58,899 nucleotides of DNA, taken from the NCBI GenBank assembly GCA_900314215.1, contig OMUK01000099.1:1-58899 (forward strand), written 5' to 3'. Below the pieces are notes generated by a model that was not told the DNA's origin, made no database searches, and saw only the letters and a program-made list of their open reading frames with translations. The position numbers and the translations under genes are program-made. Shown here one piece after another: positions 45,072-53,361 of this stretch (within the stretch, counting starts at the first letter, position 1; each line of letters starts with the position of its first letter). Origin of the DNA: an uncultured Prevotellaceae bacterium (GTDB lineage: Bacteria > Bacteroidota > Bacteroidia > Bacteroidales > Muribaculaceae).

Positions 45072-47081
45072 TTATTTCACCAGCACTTTGCGGCTTTGCC
45101 CGCCGGCTTGCACGATCACCACCTGGCCACGGCTTGCGGCTACACTGATGTTGCCCTTGCCTGAGCCCAGCAGCCCACCGGTGATGGAATAGACACGCAC
45201 AGGCATGCCATCGGGCACATTGCTCAATGCCAGCGTGCCATTGTCACAGGTGATTTCTACCTCGTCGTTGCTCACGCTATTGACGCCCGAAGTACTCAGT
45301 GGCAAAATCTTGCCAAAGTTGAGCCACGGTCTTGCAGATTGATAGTAGACAATAGAGACCTCGGGCACATAGAGCGTCTTGGTTGACTTGTGCTCAAAAA
45401 ATTCAAGTTTGTACTCCGATGAATATGGAGGATCAGTAGCAAGGCAGTAAACTGTCTTGATGCTGTCGCAGGAGAAAAAGCAAGATGCTCCCACCTCTTG
45501 CACGGCACTCCCGATGGTGACGCTTGTCAAGCCCGTGCAACCATAAAAGCAAGACACTCCTAGCAAAGTCACTGAGTTGGGGATGGTGATGCTCGTAAGG
45601 CCCGTGCAACCCTCAAAGCATTCATAACCTAGCGAAGTCACTGAGTTGGGGATGGTGACACTTGTCAGGCCCGTGCAACCCTTAAAGCAAGATTCGCCCA
45701 GCGAAGTCACTGAGTTGGGGATGGCGATGCTTGTCAGGCCCGTGCAATCATAAAAGCAGTTCTTTTCCAGCGAAGTCACAGAGTTGGGGATAAACGTGTT
45801 TCTACATCCAAACATCATTTTATTTGAACCTTTTTCAATGATGGCATTGCAGTTGTTTCTTGAGTCAAATGTGCTATTATTGTCAGAAACGATGATACTC
45901 GACAGGTTGTCACAATTACTGAAACAGCCAACGCCTATTGAATTCACCGAGCCAGGGATGGTGATGCCCGTCAAGCTCTTGCAACCTGCAAAGCAATATT
46001 CGCCCAGCGAAGCCACTGAGTTGGGAATATCAATGGTTGTCAAGCTCTTGCAACCTGCAAAGCAAGACTGTCCCAGCGCAGCCACTGAGCTAGGAATGGT
46101 GATGCTTGCCAAGCTCGTGCAACCAGCAAAGCATGCTGTGCTCAACTTAGTCACTGAGCTAGGTATGGTGATGCTCGTCAGACTCGTGCAACCCTCAAAG
46201 CAAGATTCGCCCAGTGAAGTCAAGGAGCCAGGAATGGTGACACTCGCCAGACTCTTGCAGCCCTCAAAGCAAGATTTTCCCAGCGAAGTCAAGGAGCCAG
46301 GAATGCTGGCGGTTGCCAGGCTCGTGCAACCATAAAAGCATTTTGTGCTCAGCTTAGTCACTGAATCCCCGACGACCACGCTCGCCAGGCCCGTGCAACC
46401 TGCAAAGCATGCTGCACCCACCTCAGTCACTGAGCTAGGCATGGTAATGCTCGTCAGGCTCGTGCAACCCTCAAAGCAAGATTCTCCCAGCGAAGTCAAG
46501 GAACTAGGCATGTTGATGCTCGCCAGGCTCGTGCACCAAGAAAAGCAATTCTCTCCCAGTGAAGTCAAGGAGCTGGGCAAGGTGATACTCTCCAAGCTCG
46601 TGCAACCCTCAAAGCAGCCAAGACAAGCGCCATCATTTGTAAAACATGGCGCTAAGTTGGTCACACTGGAGGGGATTGTAACCGACTTGAGGCTAGAGCA
46701 ATGATAGAATGCTCCTTTTAATTCCTTGATACCTTCGGGAAGTTTTACGGTAGTCAGACTTGAACACTCCCGAAAACAGCCAGTGCCTATTGAAGTCACC
46801 GAGTTCGGGATAGTGACATCGGTCAAGGTCGCACAATCCATAAAGCAATAGTCCTCGATCGAAGTCACGGGATAAGAAACGCCATCAGCCGTGATGCTTG
46901 CAGGAATTTTGATCTCAGGCCTAGTCTTATAGGTACCATAATTAACCACCTGTGCCGTACTATCGCCGGTATTGACGGCATAGCGAATGCCGTCGACCAC
47001 ATAATACAGCGTGCTTGCCTTGACTGTCGTGGCTGTCGATAACATGAGCAGTGCAAGGAAAATGCTTAAATGCTTTGTCAT
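45072..47081 (-). CDS. BspA-like leucine-rich repeat (LRR_5) surface protein
   Basis: The 669-residue protein has a signal peptide (about 1-22, ending VKA) and about nineteen repeats of 23 residues of the form SCFEGCTSLTSITIPSSVTSLG. One island without the pattern (VSDNNSTFDSRN) breaks the array, as in other BspA-type proteins. The last 45 residues, with VRVYSITGGLLGSG and RKVLVK, resemble a sorting tail. BspA-like proteins bind host matrix, other cells or glycans. The ATG at 47081 was chosen for the signal peptide; the frame is open 30 bases further. Repeats are also close to identical in DNA, so copy number can change by recombination. Confidence 0.88.
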   Translation of the reverse strand: MTKHLSIFLALLMLSTATTVKASTLYYVVDGIRYAVNTGDSTAQVVNYGTYKTRPEIKIPASITADGVSYPVTSIEDYCFMDCATLTDVTIPNSVTSIGTGCFRECSSLTTVKLPEGIKELKGAFYHCSSLKSVTIPSSVTNLAPCFTNDGACLGCFEGCTSLESITLPSSLTSLGENCFSWCTSLASINMPSSLTSLGESCFEGCTSLTSITMPSSVTEVGAACFAGCTGLASVVVGDSVTKLSTKCFYGCTSLATASIPGSLTSLGKSCFEGCKSLASVTIPGSLTSLGESCFEGCTSLTSITIPSSVTKLSTACFAGCTSLASITIPSSVAALGQSCFAGCKSLTTIDIPNSVASLGEYCFAGCKSLTGITIPGSVNSIGVGCFSNCDNLSSIIVSDNNSTFDSRNNCNAIIEKGSNKMMFGCRNTFIPNSVTSLEKNCFYDCTGLTSIAIPNSVTSLGESCFKGCTGLTSVTIPNSVTSLGYECFEGCTGLTSITIPNSVTLLGVSCFYGCTGLTSVTIGSAVQEVGASCFFSCDSIKTVYCLATDPPYSSEYKLEFFEHKSTKTLYVPEVSIVYYQSARPWLNFGKILPLSTSGVNSVSNDEVEITCDNGTLALSNVPDGMPVRVYSITGGLLGSGKGNISVAASRGQVVIVQAGGQSRKVLVK

Positions 47082-47168
47082 AATCCTCAATTCAGCACCA
47101 CCATTATTCAATATTTTTATAAGTTGTTGACCGTCAATGTATTGTCCATCACTTTTACCACGCCAGAA

Positions 47169-47235
47169 ATTTCACTTCACTCAGTGGTGCTATAAAAAAG
47201 CAAATAAAATACTGGCACGGCACGGCAAAATTAGC
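47169..47235. repeat. 67-bp direct repeat, copy 2 (upstream of the LRR gene)
   Basis: Identical to 44842-44908. The -7 element TAATTTTG lies at 47226-47233 on the minus strand, with TTG-containing sequence about 20 bases upstream. The leader to the LRR start at 47081 would be about 140 bases long. Confidence 0.95.
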
Positions 47236-47295
47236 AATTAGATTGGAAAATCAATCAGCTTTCAGGAAAATTTTCCCTATGGCGTGGAGCATTTG

Positions 47296-48405
47296 CTACT
47301 GGCCGTTGCCGGTGGCGGAAGAGTCGTTGACACTTATCGACTCGCCTTGCTGCTTGATTGTGGGGATGGTGATGTTGCAGCAGGTGCTTGAATTGGCCTT
47401 CACAGTCACCGGGTGGCTGGGGGCGCCGTCCACCTCAACGGTGTAGTTGCCAGGCTTGAGACCGGTGAACGAGTAGAAGCCGTTGTTGTAGCTGTCGGTC
47501 TGGTAGCTGGCTATCACGGTGCCATCGGGGGTGCACAACTCAACGGGCATATTGTTGACGGGCTGGTAGGCGTCGTCACCGAAGGTGGTGACACGGCTGC
47601 CCTTGCGGCGGTAGTCGTAGCGCACGATGCCGGCAATCACGCCCTTGGAGAAGCCGCTGCGGTTGAAGAACTCGTCGAGCGAGATGCTGTGCAGCCAGGC
47701 GTTGTTCCAACTGTAATCCTTGTTGAGGTAGCGCTCACGCTCGGGCACATAGTCGTGGAAGCCCGACTCCACAAGCATGCCAGGCACCTTGTTCCAGCGC
47801 AGCACGCCCAGACCCACGCCATAGCCCCAGTTGTAGAAGCTCCAGTCGCCGCGCACCTGGCTGCCGGCCGACCAAGAGGTGGCCTGATTGTTGTAGAGGT
47901 TTTTCACCACCAGCCGGCCCAGCTCCTTGCTGCCCTCGGCTGCCTCGCGGTCGGTGTAGCCGCGGAAGATGGCAAGCGGGAAATTGATGCGGCGCGACGT
48001 GCCCGTGCTGTTGCTGTGAACGGCAAAAAACACATCGGCCCCGTAGGCAAGAGCCATCTGACTGATTTCAAAGAGGTTGAGGTCGTCTTGCGTGGTGTTG
48101 TTGTAGCGCGAGGTAAACACCTCGTAGCCCTTGTTGCGCAATATGTCGTAGAGTGCCTGACCCTCGGCCAGGTTGCTGTCGCTCTCATAGAAAGTCACAC
48201 GCTGCTGCGCCCCCTCGTTGTAGAAGGGAATGGGGCGGTCGTCGCTGTCGTGGCCGCCGTGACCTGGGTTGATAAACACACGCGGACGTATCTTACTTGT
48301 AGATTGTGACTTGACTGTGCTTTGGGCACCAGCAGGCACAGCACACACCAGCGCCAAGCCTGCAAGTGCAAATATCTTGTTGATAAAATTCATTTTTCTT
48401 TGCAT
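47296..48405 (-). CDS. Secreted N-acetylmuramoyl-L-alanine amidase (amidase-c)
   Basis: The 369-residue protein has a signal peptide (about 1-27, ending AGA) and an Amidase_3 domain (about 40-260). Zinc ligands are H49 (NPGHGGHD), E74 (FYESDSNL) and H130 (AVHSNSTG), with catalytic E213 (MLVESGFHD). The C-terminal part (about 265-350) is a carboxypeptidase-regulatory-like beta domain, followed by a short serine-rich tail. It is close in layout to amidase-b. I chose the ATG at 48405, 15 bases after the PD40 partner; an ATG at 48393 is equally good for a signal peptide. Confidence 0.9.
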   Translation of the reverse strand: MQRKMNFINKIFALAGLALVCAVPAGAQSTVKSQSTSKIRPRVFINPGHGGHDSDDRPIPFYNEGAQQRVTFYESDSNLAEGQALYDILRNKGYEVFTSRYNNTTQDDLNLFEISQMALAYGADVFFAVHSNSTGTSRRINFPLAIFRGYTDREAAEGSKELGRLVVKNLYNNQATSWSAGSQVRGDWSFYNWGYGVGLGVLRWNKVPGMLVESGFHDYVPERERYLNKDYSWNNAWLHSISLDEFFNRSGFSKGVIAGIVRYDYRRKGSRVTTFGDDAYQPVNNMPVELCTPDGTVIASYQTDSYNNGFYSFTGLKPGNYTVEVDGAPSHPVTVKANSSTCCNITIPTIKQQGESISVNDSSATGNGQ

Positions 48406-48420
48406 CACTGCTTAAAAAAA

Positions 48421-49386
48421 TTACTGATCGTGGTCTTGCGAATCCTCCTCATTATTCTCACCGCCTGCATTGCCACCCGACGGCGACTGCTCGCTGCCAG
48501 CGGCAGGCTTGCTCACCTCGTAGCCTTCCTCACCCTTCAGAATGATGGTGATGAGGCGCACGGCACCGCCCTTGGTGGTGAATATGATGTTTTTGCCTGC
48601 AACCATGGGCATTGTGCAACTGCCGCTGGCAAGCGTCTGCGCGTCGCTGCAGTCGGCTGGAATGAGCACAATGCGGTAGCCACGGCTTTGGGCTACGATA
48701 TAGTCGTTGTTGTACCAGCTGGGCATCAAGTAGGATGTGTTGCTGTGGGCCAGCACCTCGCCAGTGGTGGTGCTGCACACATAGAGCCCCTTGGCCACGG
48801 CCTCAAAGGCCACCTTCTTGCCGTCGGGCGAAACCGCAGCCCACATGTAGCCGGCGCAATTGCGCACCGGGCTGTAGACCTTGACGCTGCCGCCGCGAGA
48901 GATGTAGAGCCGCGCGCCAAGCGTCCAGGCCACCACGCCAGCCTCGCGCTGGTGCCACTGCTTCGACTCGCCTATCACGGCTAAGTCCTTGTTGCCATTG
49001 ATGGCATGCACGGCGCCATGCTGGGCGCCCAGCACCACCTTGTCGTTGCCCGTAGCGGGGTCATACTCGTGGGCCGTGCGGAATATCAGGTGATCGGGGT
49101 TGATGGCCATGGTGATGTAGTAGATCTTGCCATTGGGGGCAAATCGGCCTTCAAAGCCTGGCATGCCTGTGCTGCTCACCGTCGTGCGGTTGCCGCTCGA
49201 CAAGTCGTAGAGGTAGAGGTAACGTGCCTCGGTATCGCTGTAGAGCACTTGCGTGCCCTGATAATTAATCTGAGGGAAATAGCCTCCGCTACTCGTGATC
49301 TGGCGCGACGAGGCTACACGGCAGTAGGTCTGTGCGCTACACAGCACAGCTGTCATCGCTATTAATAATGTGACTATTTTTTTCAT
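48421..49386 (-). CDS. Secreted PD40/TolB-like beta-propeller protein, partner of amidase-c
   Basis: The 321-residue protein has a signal peptide (about 1-19). Propeller strands include FPQINYQGTQVLYSD, GRFAPNGKIYYIT and AAVSPDGKKVAFEAVAKG. The shared block GAQHGAVHAINGNK is present. Unlike its sisters it ends in a polar, acidic tail (SEQSPSGGNAGGENNEEDS). The ATG at 49386 gives the signal peptide; the open frame extends 75 bases further upstream but would cover the promoter. It is 15 bases before amidase-c. Confidence 0.78.
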   Translation of the reverse strand: MKKIVTLLIAMTAVLCSAQTYCRVASSRQITSSGGYFPQINYQGTQVLYSDTEARYLYLYDLSSGNRTTVSSTGMPGFEGRFAPNGKIYYITMAINPDHLIFRTAHEYDPATGNDKVVLGAQHGAVHAINGNKDLAVIGESKQWHQREAGVVAWTLGARLYISRGGSVKVYSPVRNCAGYMWAAVSPDGKKVAFEAVAKGLYVCSTTTGEVLAHSNTSYLMPSWYNNDYIVAQSRGYRIVLIPADCSDAQTLASGSCTMPMVAGKNIIFTTKGGAVRLITIILKGEEGYEVSKPAAGSEQSPSGGNAGGENNEEDSQDHDQ

Positions 49387-49394
49387 TGAGACCA

Positions 49395-49426
49395 CAAAAT
49401 TAGTGCAAAAAGTCCACAACGGCAAA
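49395..49426 (-). promoter_or_regulatory. Promoter of the PD40-c/amidase-c pair, almost without leader
   Basis: On the minus strand TTTG (49423-49426), 20 bases, TAATTTTG (49395-49402): a perfect match to the Bacteroidetes consensus. The -7 element ends only 8 bases before the ATG at 49386, so the mRNA leader would be just a few bases. Confidence 0.75.
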
Positions 49427-49549
49427 TCGCCGCCGGCATCAAGTGGCATAGAATGCGCCATTTAACCCGCTGTGAGCATGGCGTTAGCCGTTTCCACAAG
49501 CAAGTTTTGGGCACTAACACAAATTAACCTTAAATTATATTGTAGTGTA

Positions 49550-49966
49550 TTAATTGGGGTTGATTTCCTCGATTTTGAAGTAGCGTTTCCTGATGAGCCA
49601 GATGCGCAACAGCCACACGACGAAGAAACCATTGCTCACCACCTCATAGATGGTGTCCCATGGCTCGCCGATGTGGATCACGCGCTTGGCAGCCCACAAT
49701 ATCAAGTCGACGTTGAAGAGGATGTTCCACCACCGCTCGTGGTCAGAGACCAGGCAAGTGAGCGCCTGGTCCTCCCCTATCGCGACGGTGGCCGAGCCCT
49801 CGATAAACTTATAGGTGCTGCGCACGGTCACCTTGTAGCTGCCTGCCGGCAGGTGAATGTGCACCGTCTGGCCCTTGACGATGCCCAGCAGCTGGTCGTT
49901 GATGAGCAGGTAGTGGGGCAAGTTGATGAGTTGCTTCTTGCGTGGCTTGATGTATAGATCGCTCAT
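49550..49966 (-). CDS. Small protein with a PEGA-like domain and a membrane segment, unknown function
   Basis: The 138-residue protein is not one I can place in a named family. The first about 80 residues form short beta strands with LPAGSYKVTVRSTYKFIEG, similar to PEGA-type or carboxypeptidase-regulatory-like domains. The rest contains one or two hydrophobic segments (about 85-93 and 110-125) followed by RIWLIRKRYFK, so it is probably in the inner membrane with the end in the cytosol. No signal peptide is seen. It starts 4 bases after the radical SAM gene stop and is probably co-transcribed with it. Confidence 0.6.
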   Translation of the reverse strand: MSDLYIKPRKKQLINLPHYLLINDQLLGIVKGQTVHIHLPAGSYKVTVRSTYKFIEGSATVAIGEDQALTCLVSDHERWWNILFNVDLILWAAKRVIHIGEPWDTIYEVVSNGFFVVWLLRIWLIRKRYFKIEEINPN

Positions 49967-49970
49967 GGGC

Positions 49971-50840
49971 TCAGATATTTCCTAAAAACACGTGCTCAAT
50001 GCCCGCCTCCTGGGCGATGTCGCGGGCCTGGAAGAGCGTGGACTTGGGGGTGGGGCGCGCCTCACTCATGCGGTAGCGGGGGAAGAAGCGGCTGAAATGC
50101 AGCGGGCAGCCGCCCAATCCGTTCTGCACCAGCCAGCGGCACATGGAGGCTATCATGGCCATGTCGTCGTTGATGCCGGGAATGAGCAGATTGGTGATCT
50201 CGAGGTGGGTGTCGGCGCGATGCAGGGCGAGCAAGGTGTCGAGCACGGGCTGCAAGTGCACACCGTTCACGCGGCTGTAAATCTCGTCGCTAAACGACTT
50301 CAAGTCAACATTGGCCGCATCGATGAGCGGGGCAAGCTGCTCGAGCGGCTCGGGGTTGATGTAGCCGGCCGATACCAGGATGTTGCGCAAGCCGCGCTCG
50401 TGGGCCAGGGTGGCGATGTCGCCGATATATTCATAATAGGTGAGCGGCTCGGTATAGGTGTAGGCTATCGAGGGCAAGTGGCGCTCGATGGCCATGTCGA
50501 CCATCTGGGCGGGGCTCACGTTGTAGCTCTCCACCTCGTGGGGCAAAGCCTGCGAAATCTCATAATTCTGGCAATTGAGGCAGCGCAGGTTGCAGCCTGT
50601 GCATGCCATCGAGAGGCACCACGTGCCAGGCATATACATGGCCAGGGGCTTCTTCTCGACGGGGTCGACCGCCAGCGCGCACGGGTGGCCATAGACGTCG
50701 CTCACCATCACGCCGCCAGCGTTGCGACGACTGCCGCACAGCCCGCGCTGGCCGTCGCGCAAGGTGCAGCCATGGGGGCACAAGCCGCACTTGAGGCGGC
50801 CATCGGCGAGCTTGCTATAGAATCTACACTCGACTGCCAT
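49971..50840 (-). CDS. amrS: AmmeMemoRadiSam system radical SAM enzyme
   Basis: The 289-residue protein has the radical SAM cluster motif C83-x3-C87-x2-C90 (CNLRCLNC) and an extra N-terminal cysteine group (CGLCPHGCTL and LCGSRR), as in pyruvate formate-lyase activase-like proteins. The family is defined by its link with AMMECR1 and Memo domain proteins, and here it directly follows a gene that carries both. The reaction is unknown; a radical-based modification of a protein or small molecule is expected. I chose the ATG at 50840, 7 bases after the upstream stop; a start at 50897 would overlap that gene. Confidence 0.88.
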   Translation of the reverse strand: MAVECRFYSKLADGRLKCGLCPHGCTLRDGQRGLCGSRRNAGGVMVSDVYGHPCALAVDPVEKKPLAMYMPGTWCLSMACTGCNLRCLNCQNYEISQALPHEVESYNVSPAQMVDMAIERHLPSIAYTYTEPLTYYEYIGDIATLAHERGLRNILVSAGYINPEPLEQLAPLIDAANVDLKSFSDEIYSRVNGVHLQPVLDTLLALHRADTHLEITNLLIPGINDDMAMIASMCRWLVQNGLGGCPLHFSRFFPRYRMSEARPTPKSTLFQARDIAQEAGIEHVFLGNI

Positions 50841-50847
50841 GGCGCTG

Positions 50848-52332
50848 CTAGAACACGATTGCTTGATAGGTATAGAGTTCGGCCGTCTTCCAGCCATCCC
50901 AACCCAGACCGGCCTTGTCTTGCGAGCAATGGCCCAGGAATTCCTCTTTGGTCCAGTTCACCTCGTCGGCCACCTGGGGCAGGAAGGTGCCCGAGCGGTA
51001 GCCCTTCTTGATGTAGATGCCGTCGCGGTGCAACTTAAACTGCGAGATGTCGTGGATGCGCTTCATGGGGGTGAGCACCGAGATTTCGATGTCGATGCTG
51101 TCGAGCTCGTCGCGGCGCAGCTTGTCGAAGCGCGGGTCGTCGAAGGCGGCAGCCTGGGCCATGCTTGCCACAATCTTGTAGAGGGGCACGTCGTCGCCAA
51201 AGTGGCCTATGCAGCCACGCAGGCGGCCATTCTCGTTGAGGGTGACAAAGGCACCGCAACGCCGCTGCAACGCCGGCGACAGGTGCTGCGGGTGATAGGC
51301 CGGGTAGCCAAATGCCGAGCGAATGCTCTCGCGGGCTATCTTCTTGAGCTCGGCCTTGTCGGCATCGGTGAGCGTGAAACCCGCCGCGGCACTGGCAGTG
51401 CGATGAAACACAAAGCCGTGGTAGCCCACCACGCGGTCGTGGCCGCCATAGGGCGAGTCGCCCGAGTTCTTGTAGAGGGTGTGCTTGATTGCAATGCCGG
51501 GGTCGTCCTCACTCATGAGCAGCAGCGTGGCAATGGCTGCCTCGCCACAGGCGCTGGTCACCAGCGAGTCGACGCCGCGATCGCGGTTGGCCACCAGGGC
51601 CTTGACAAAGGTGTCGATCCGGCCGCTCATCACGGCATCGCCCGTGGCCTTGTCGACCACTTGGGCATCTTTGTAGGAAGGATAGTGAGAGAAGTCGCTG
51701 CTTATCACAAAGAGGTTGCGCTCGTTGAAGTAGGGCTTGAGGGCCGCCGCCACCTGCTTGAGCTGCGAGAGGCGGTCGGTGGCAAGCACGATGGGCACGA
51801 TGGGCGGCATCGACTTGAGGCGCACCTGCAATAGGGGCAATTGCACCTCGAGGCAGTGCTCGCGGTCGTGGGCGCTCTCGTCGCTGGTGAAGACCTGACT
51901 CGAGGCCACAATCTCGTGGCACAGCGCCGTGTCGACATCGACGCGGCCCAGCGGCGTCTCATATTGGTCATACATGTCGCCCACCGAGGCCTTGTCCAAA
52001 TACACATTGTGGCTCGGGCCCAGCAGGAAGATGTGGTCGTAGTGAGCGGCTGGATCGATGGCTGCAATGGCCGAGGCTGCCACAGCGCCCGAAAACACAT
52101 AGCCGGCATGGGGCACAATCACTGCCTGCACCCGCTTAATGGGACGGGTGGCGGCAGCGTTGAAATACGACACCACAGTGCTCTTGAGCTGGCGGGCGTC
52201 GGCGGGGTAAAACTGCCCTGCCACCGCGGCGCGGCGCACCTGGTGATGGCCCGTCGACCACGGTTCATATACTTTAGCTTGCATAACTCCGAAAATTAAA
52301 GTCAACAATATGGCGAAAATAGGTCTTTTCAT
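50848..52332 (-). CDS. Fused Memo-AMMECR1 protein of the AmmeMemoRadiSam system
   Basis: The 494-residue protein joins a Memo-like domain (about residues 30-285, with VPHAGYVFSGAVAAS and LLGPSHNVY) and an AMMECR1 domain (about 315-490, with ARESIRSAFG, GCIGHFG and YRSGTFLPQVADE). Memo proteins share the fold of extradiol dioxygenases and AMMECR1 has no known activity. The ATG at 52332 gives a hydrophobic N-terminus (MKRPIFAILLTLIFGVMQA) like a signal peptide; the ATG at 52284 would remove it. Both are possible. It leads a unit with the radical SAM enzyme and the small membrane protein. Confidence 0.88.
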   Translation of the reverse strand: MKRPIFAILLTLIFGVMQAKVYEPWSTGHHQVRRAAVAGQFYPADARQLKSTVVSYFNAAATRPIKRVQAVIVPHAGYVFSGAVAASAIAAIDPAAHYDHIFLLGPSHNVYLDKASVGDMYDQYETPLGRVDVDTALCHEIVASSQVFTSDESAHDREHCLEVQLPLLQVRLKSMPPIVPIVLATDRLSQLKQVAAALKPYFNERNLFVISSDFSHYPSYKDAQVVDKATGDAVMSGRIDTFVKALVANRDRGVDSLVTSACGEAAIATLLLMSEDDPGIAIKHTLYKNSGDSPYGGHDRVVGYHGFVFHRTASAAAGFTLTDADKAELKKIARESIRSAFGYPAYHPQHLSPALQRRCGAFVTLNENGRLRGCIGHFGDDVPLYKIVASMAQAAAFDDPRFDKLRRDELDSIDIEISVLTPMKRIHDISQFKLHRDGIYIKKGYRSGTFLPQVADEVNWTKEEFLGHCSQDKAGLGWDGWKTAELYTYQAIVF

Positions 52333-52345
52333 GCCTCAAAACGCA

Positions 52346-52369
52346 GTGTGTGTGTGTGGGGGGGGGGGG
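52346..52369. repeat. Simple GT repeat followed by a run of twelve G
   Basis: GT units (52346-52357) pass directly into G12 (52358-52369). It lies between the methionine aminopeptidase stop and the Memo-AMMECR1 start, 14 bases before the ATG at 52332. Such tracts easily change length by slippage. The G-run can also pair with GGCCCCCC at 52382-52389. Confidence 0.9.
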
Positions 52370-52434
52370 CCAGCTGGTGCCGGCCCCCCGAAATAGGCCG
52401 AAGCCATCCTGCATATTGCCCTGTATCGCGATTT

Positions 52435-53295
52435 TTACTCGCTCAGTATCTCCACGCCAGTATCGGTCATGAGGAAGGTGTGCTCCCACTGGGCGCTGGG
52501 CTTCTCGTCGCCGCTTATCACCTCCCAGCCATAGGGGTCGTCGCTGTCGATAAACACGCGCCAGGTGCCCATGTTGATCATGGGCTCGATGGTGAACACC
52601 ATGCCGGGCACCATCACCATGCCGGTGCCGGGACGGCCGTAGTGCAGCACATCGGGCTCCTCGTGCATGGCCAGACCCACGCCATGACCGCACAGGTCGC
52701 GCACCACGCCATAGCCATATTTCTCGGCATGCTCTTGCACGGCGTGCCCTATGTCGCCCAGCGTGCAGAAGGGCTTGGCTGCTGCTGCACCCAGATCGAG
52801 GCACTCCTTGGTGACACGCACCAGTTGCTCCTTCTCGGGCGTGGTCTTGCCACCGATGATAAACATGCGCGAGGCATCGCCAAAGTAGCCGTCGACACTC
52901 AGCGTCATGTCTACATTCACAATGTCGCCCTCCTTGAGCACATCCTCTTTCTTGGGTATGCCGTGGCACACCACCTCGTTGATGCTGGTGCACACGCTCT
53001 TGGGGAAGCCCTCATAGTTGAGGCATGCGGGAATGGCGTTGTGATCCTTGCAATATTGCATGCATATATCGTCGATTTCCTGTGTGTTCATGCCCACGTG
53101 TATCTCGCGGGCCACAGCATCGAGGCAACCTGTGTTCACCTTGCCGGCGATGCGTATTCCCTCGATTTGCTCAGGAGTCTTCACCATGTCGCGGGTAGGC
53201 ACAAGCTTGCCCTCTCTTTCCAATTCCATGATTTTCAAGTCCAGCTCGGTGGGCTCTTGGCCATTTAAATGCCACCTGTATCTTTTTCTCGACAT
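52435..53295 (-). CDS. map: Methionine aminopeptidase, type I
   Basis: The enzyme removes the start methionine from new proteins in the cytosol. The 286-residue protein keeps the metal-binding set: Asp in VNVDMTLSVDG, Asp in FGDASRMF, His in GHGVGLAMHEEP, Glu in VFTIEPM and Glu in WEHTFLMT. The N-terminal 40 residues (SRKRYRWHLNGQEPTELD) extend beyond the E. coli enzyme, as is usual in Bacteroidetes. It lies downstream of dnaB with a gap of 66 bases and carries a long A-run before the start. Confidence 0.95.
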   Translation of the reverse strand: MSRKRYRWHLNGQEPTELDLKIMELEREGKLVPTRDMVKTPEQIEGIRIAGKVNTGCLDAVAREIHVGMNTQEIDDICMQYCKDHNAIPACLNYEGFPKSVCTSINEVVCHGIPKKEDVLKEGDIVNVDMTLSVDGYFGDASRMFIIGGKTTPEKEQLVRVTKECLDLGAAAAKPFCTLGDIGHAVQEHAEKYGYGVVRDLCGHGVGLAMHEEPDVLHYGRPGTGMVMVPGMVFTIEPMINMGTWRVFIDSDDPYGWEVISGDEKPSAQWEHTFLMTDTGVEILSE

Positions 53296-53361
53296 TTTAA
53301 GTAAAGTTTTTTTTTAATTGAATTCAAAATGATTGTTTCAAAGCCGCACGCGCGCCCCTCA

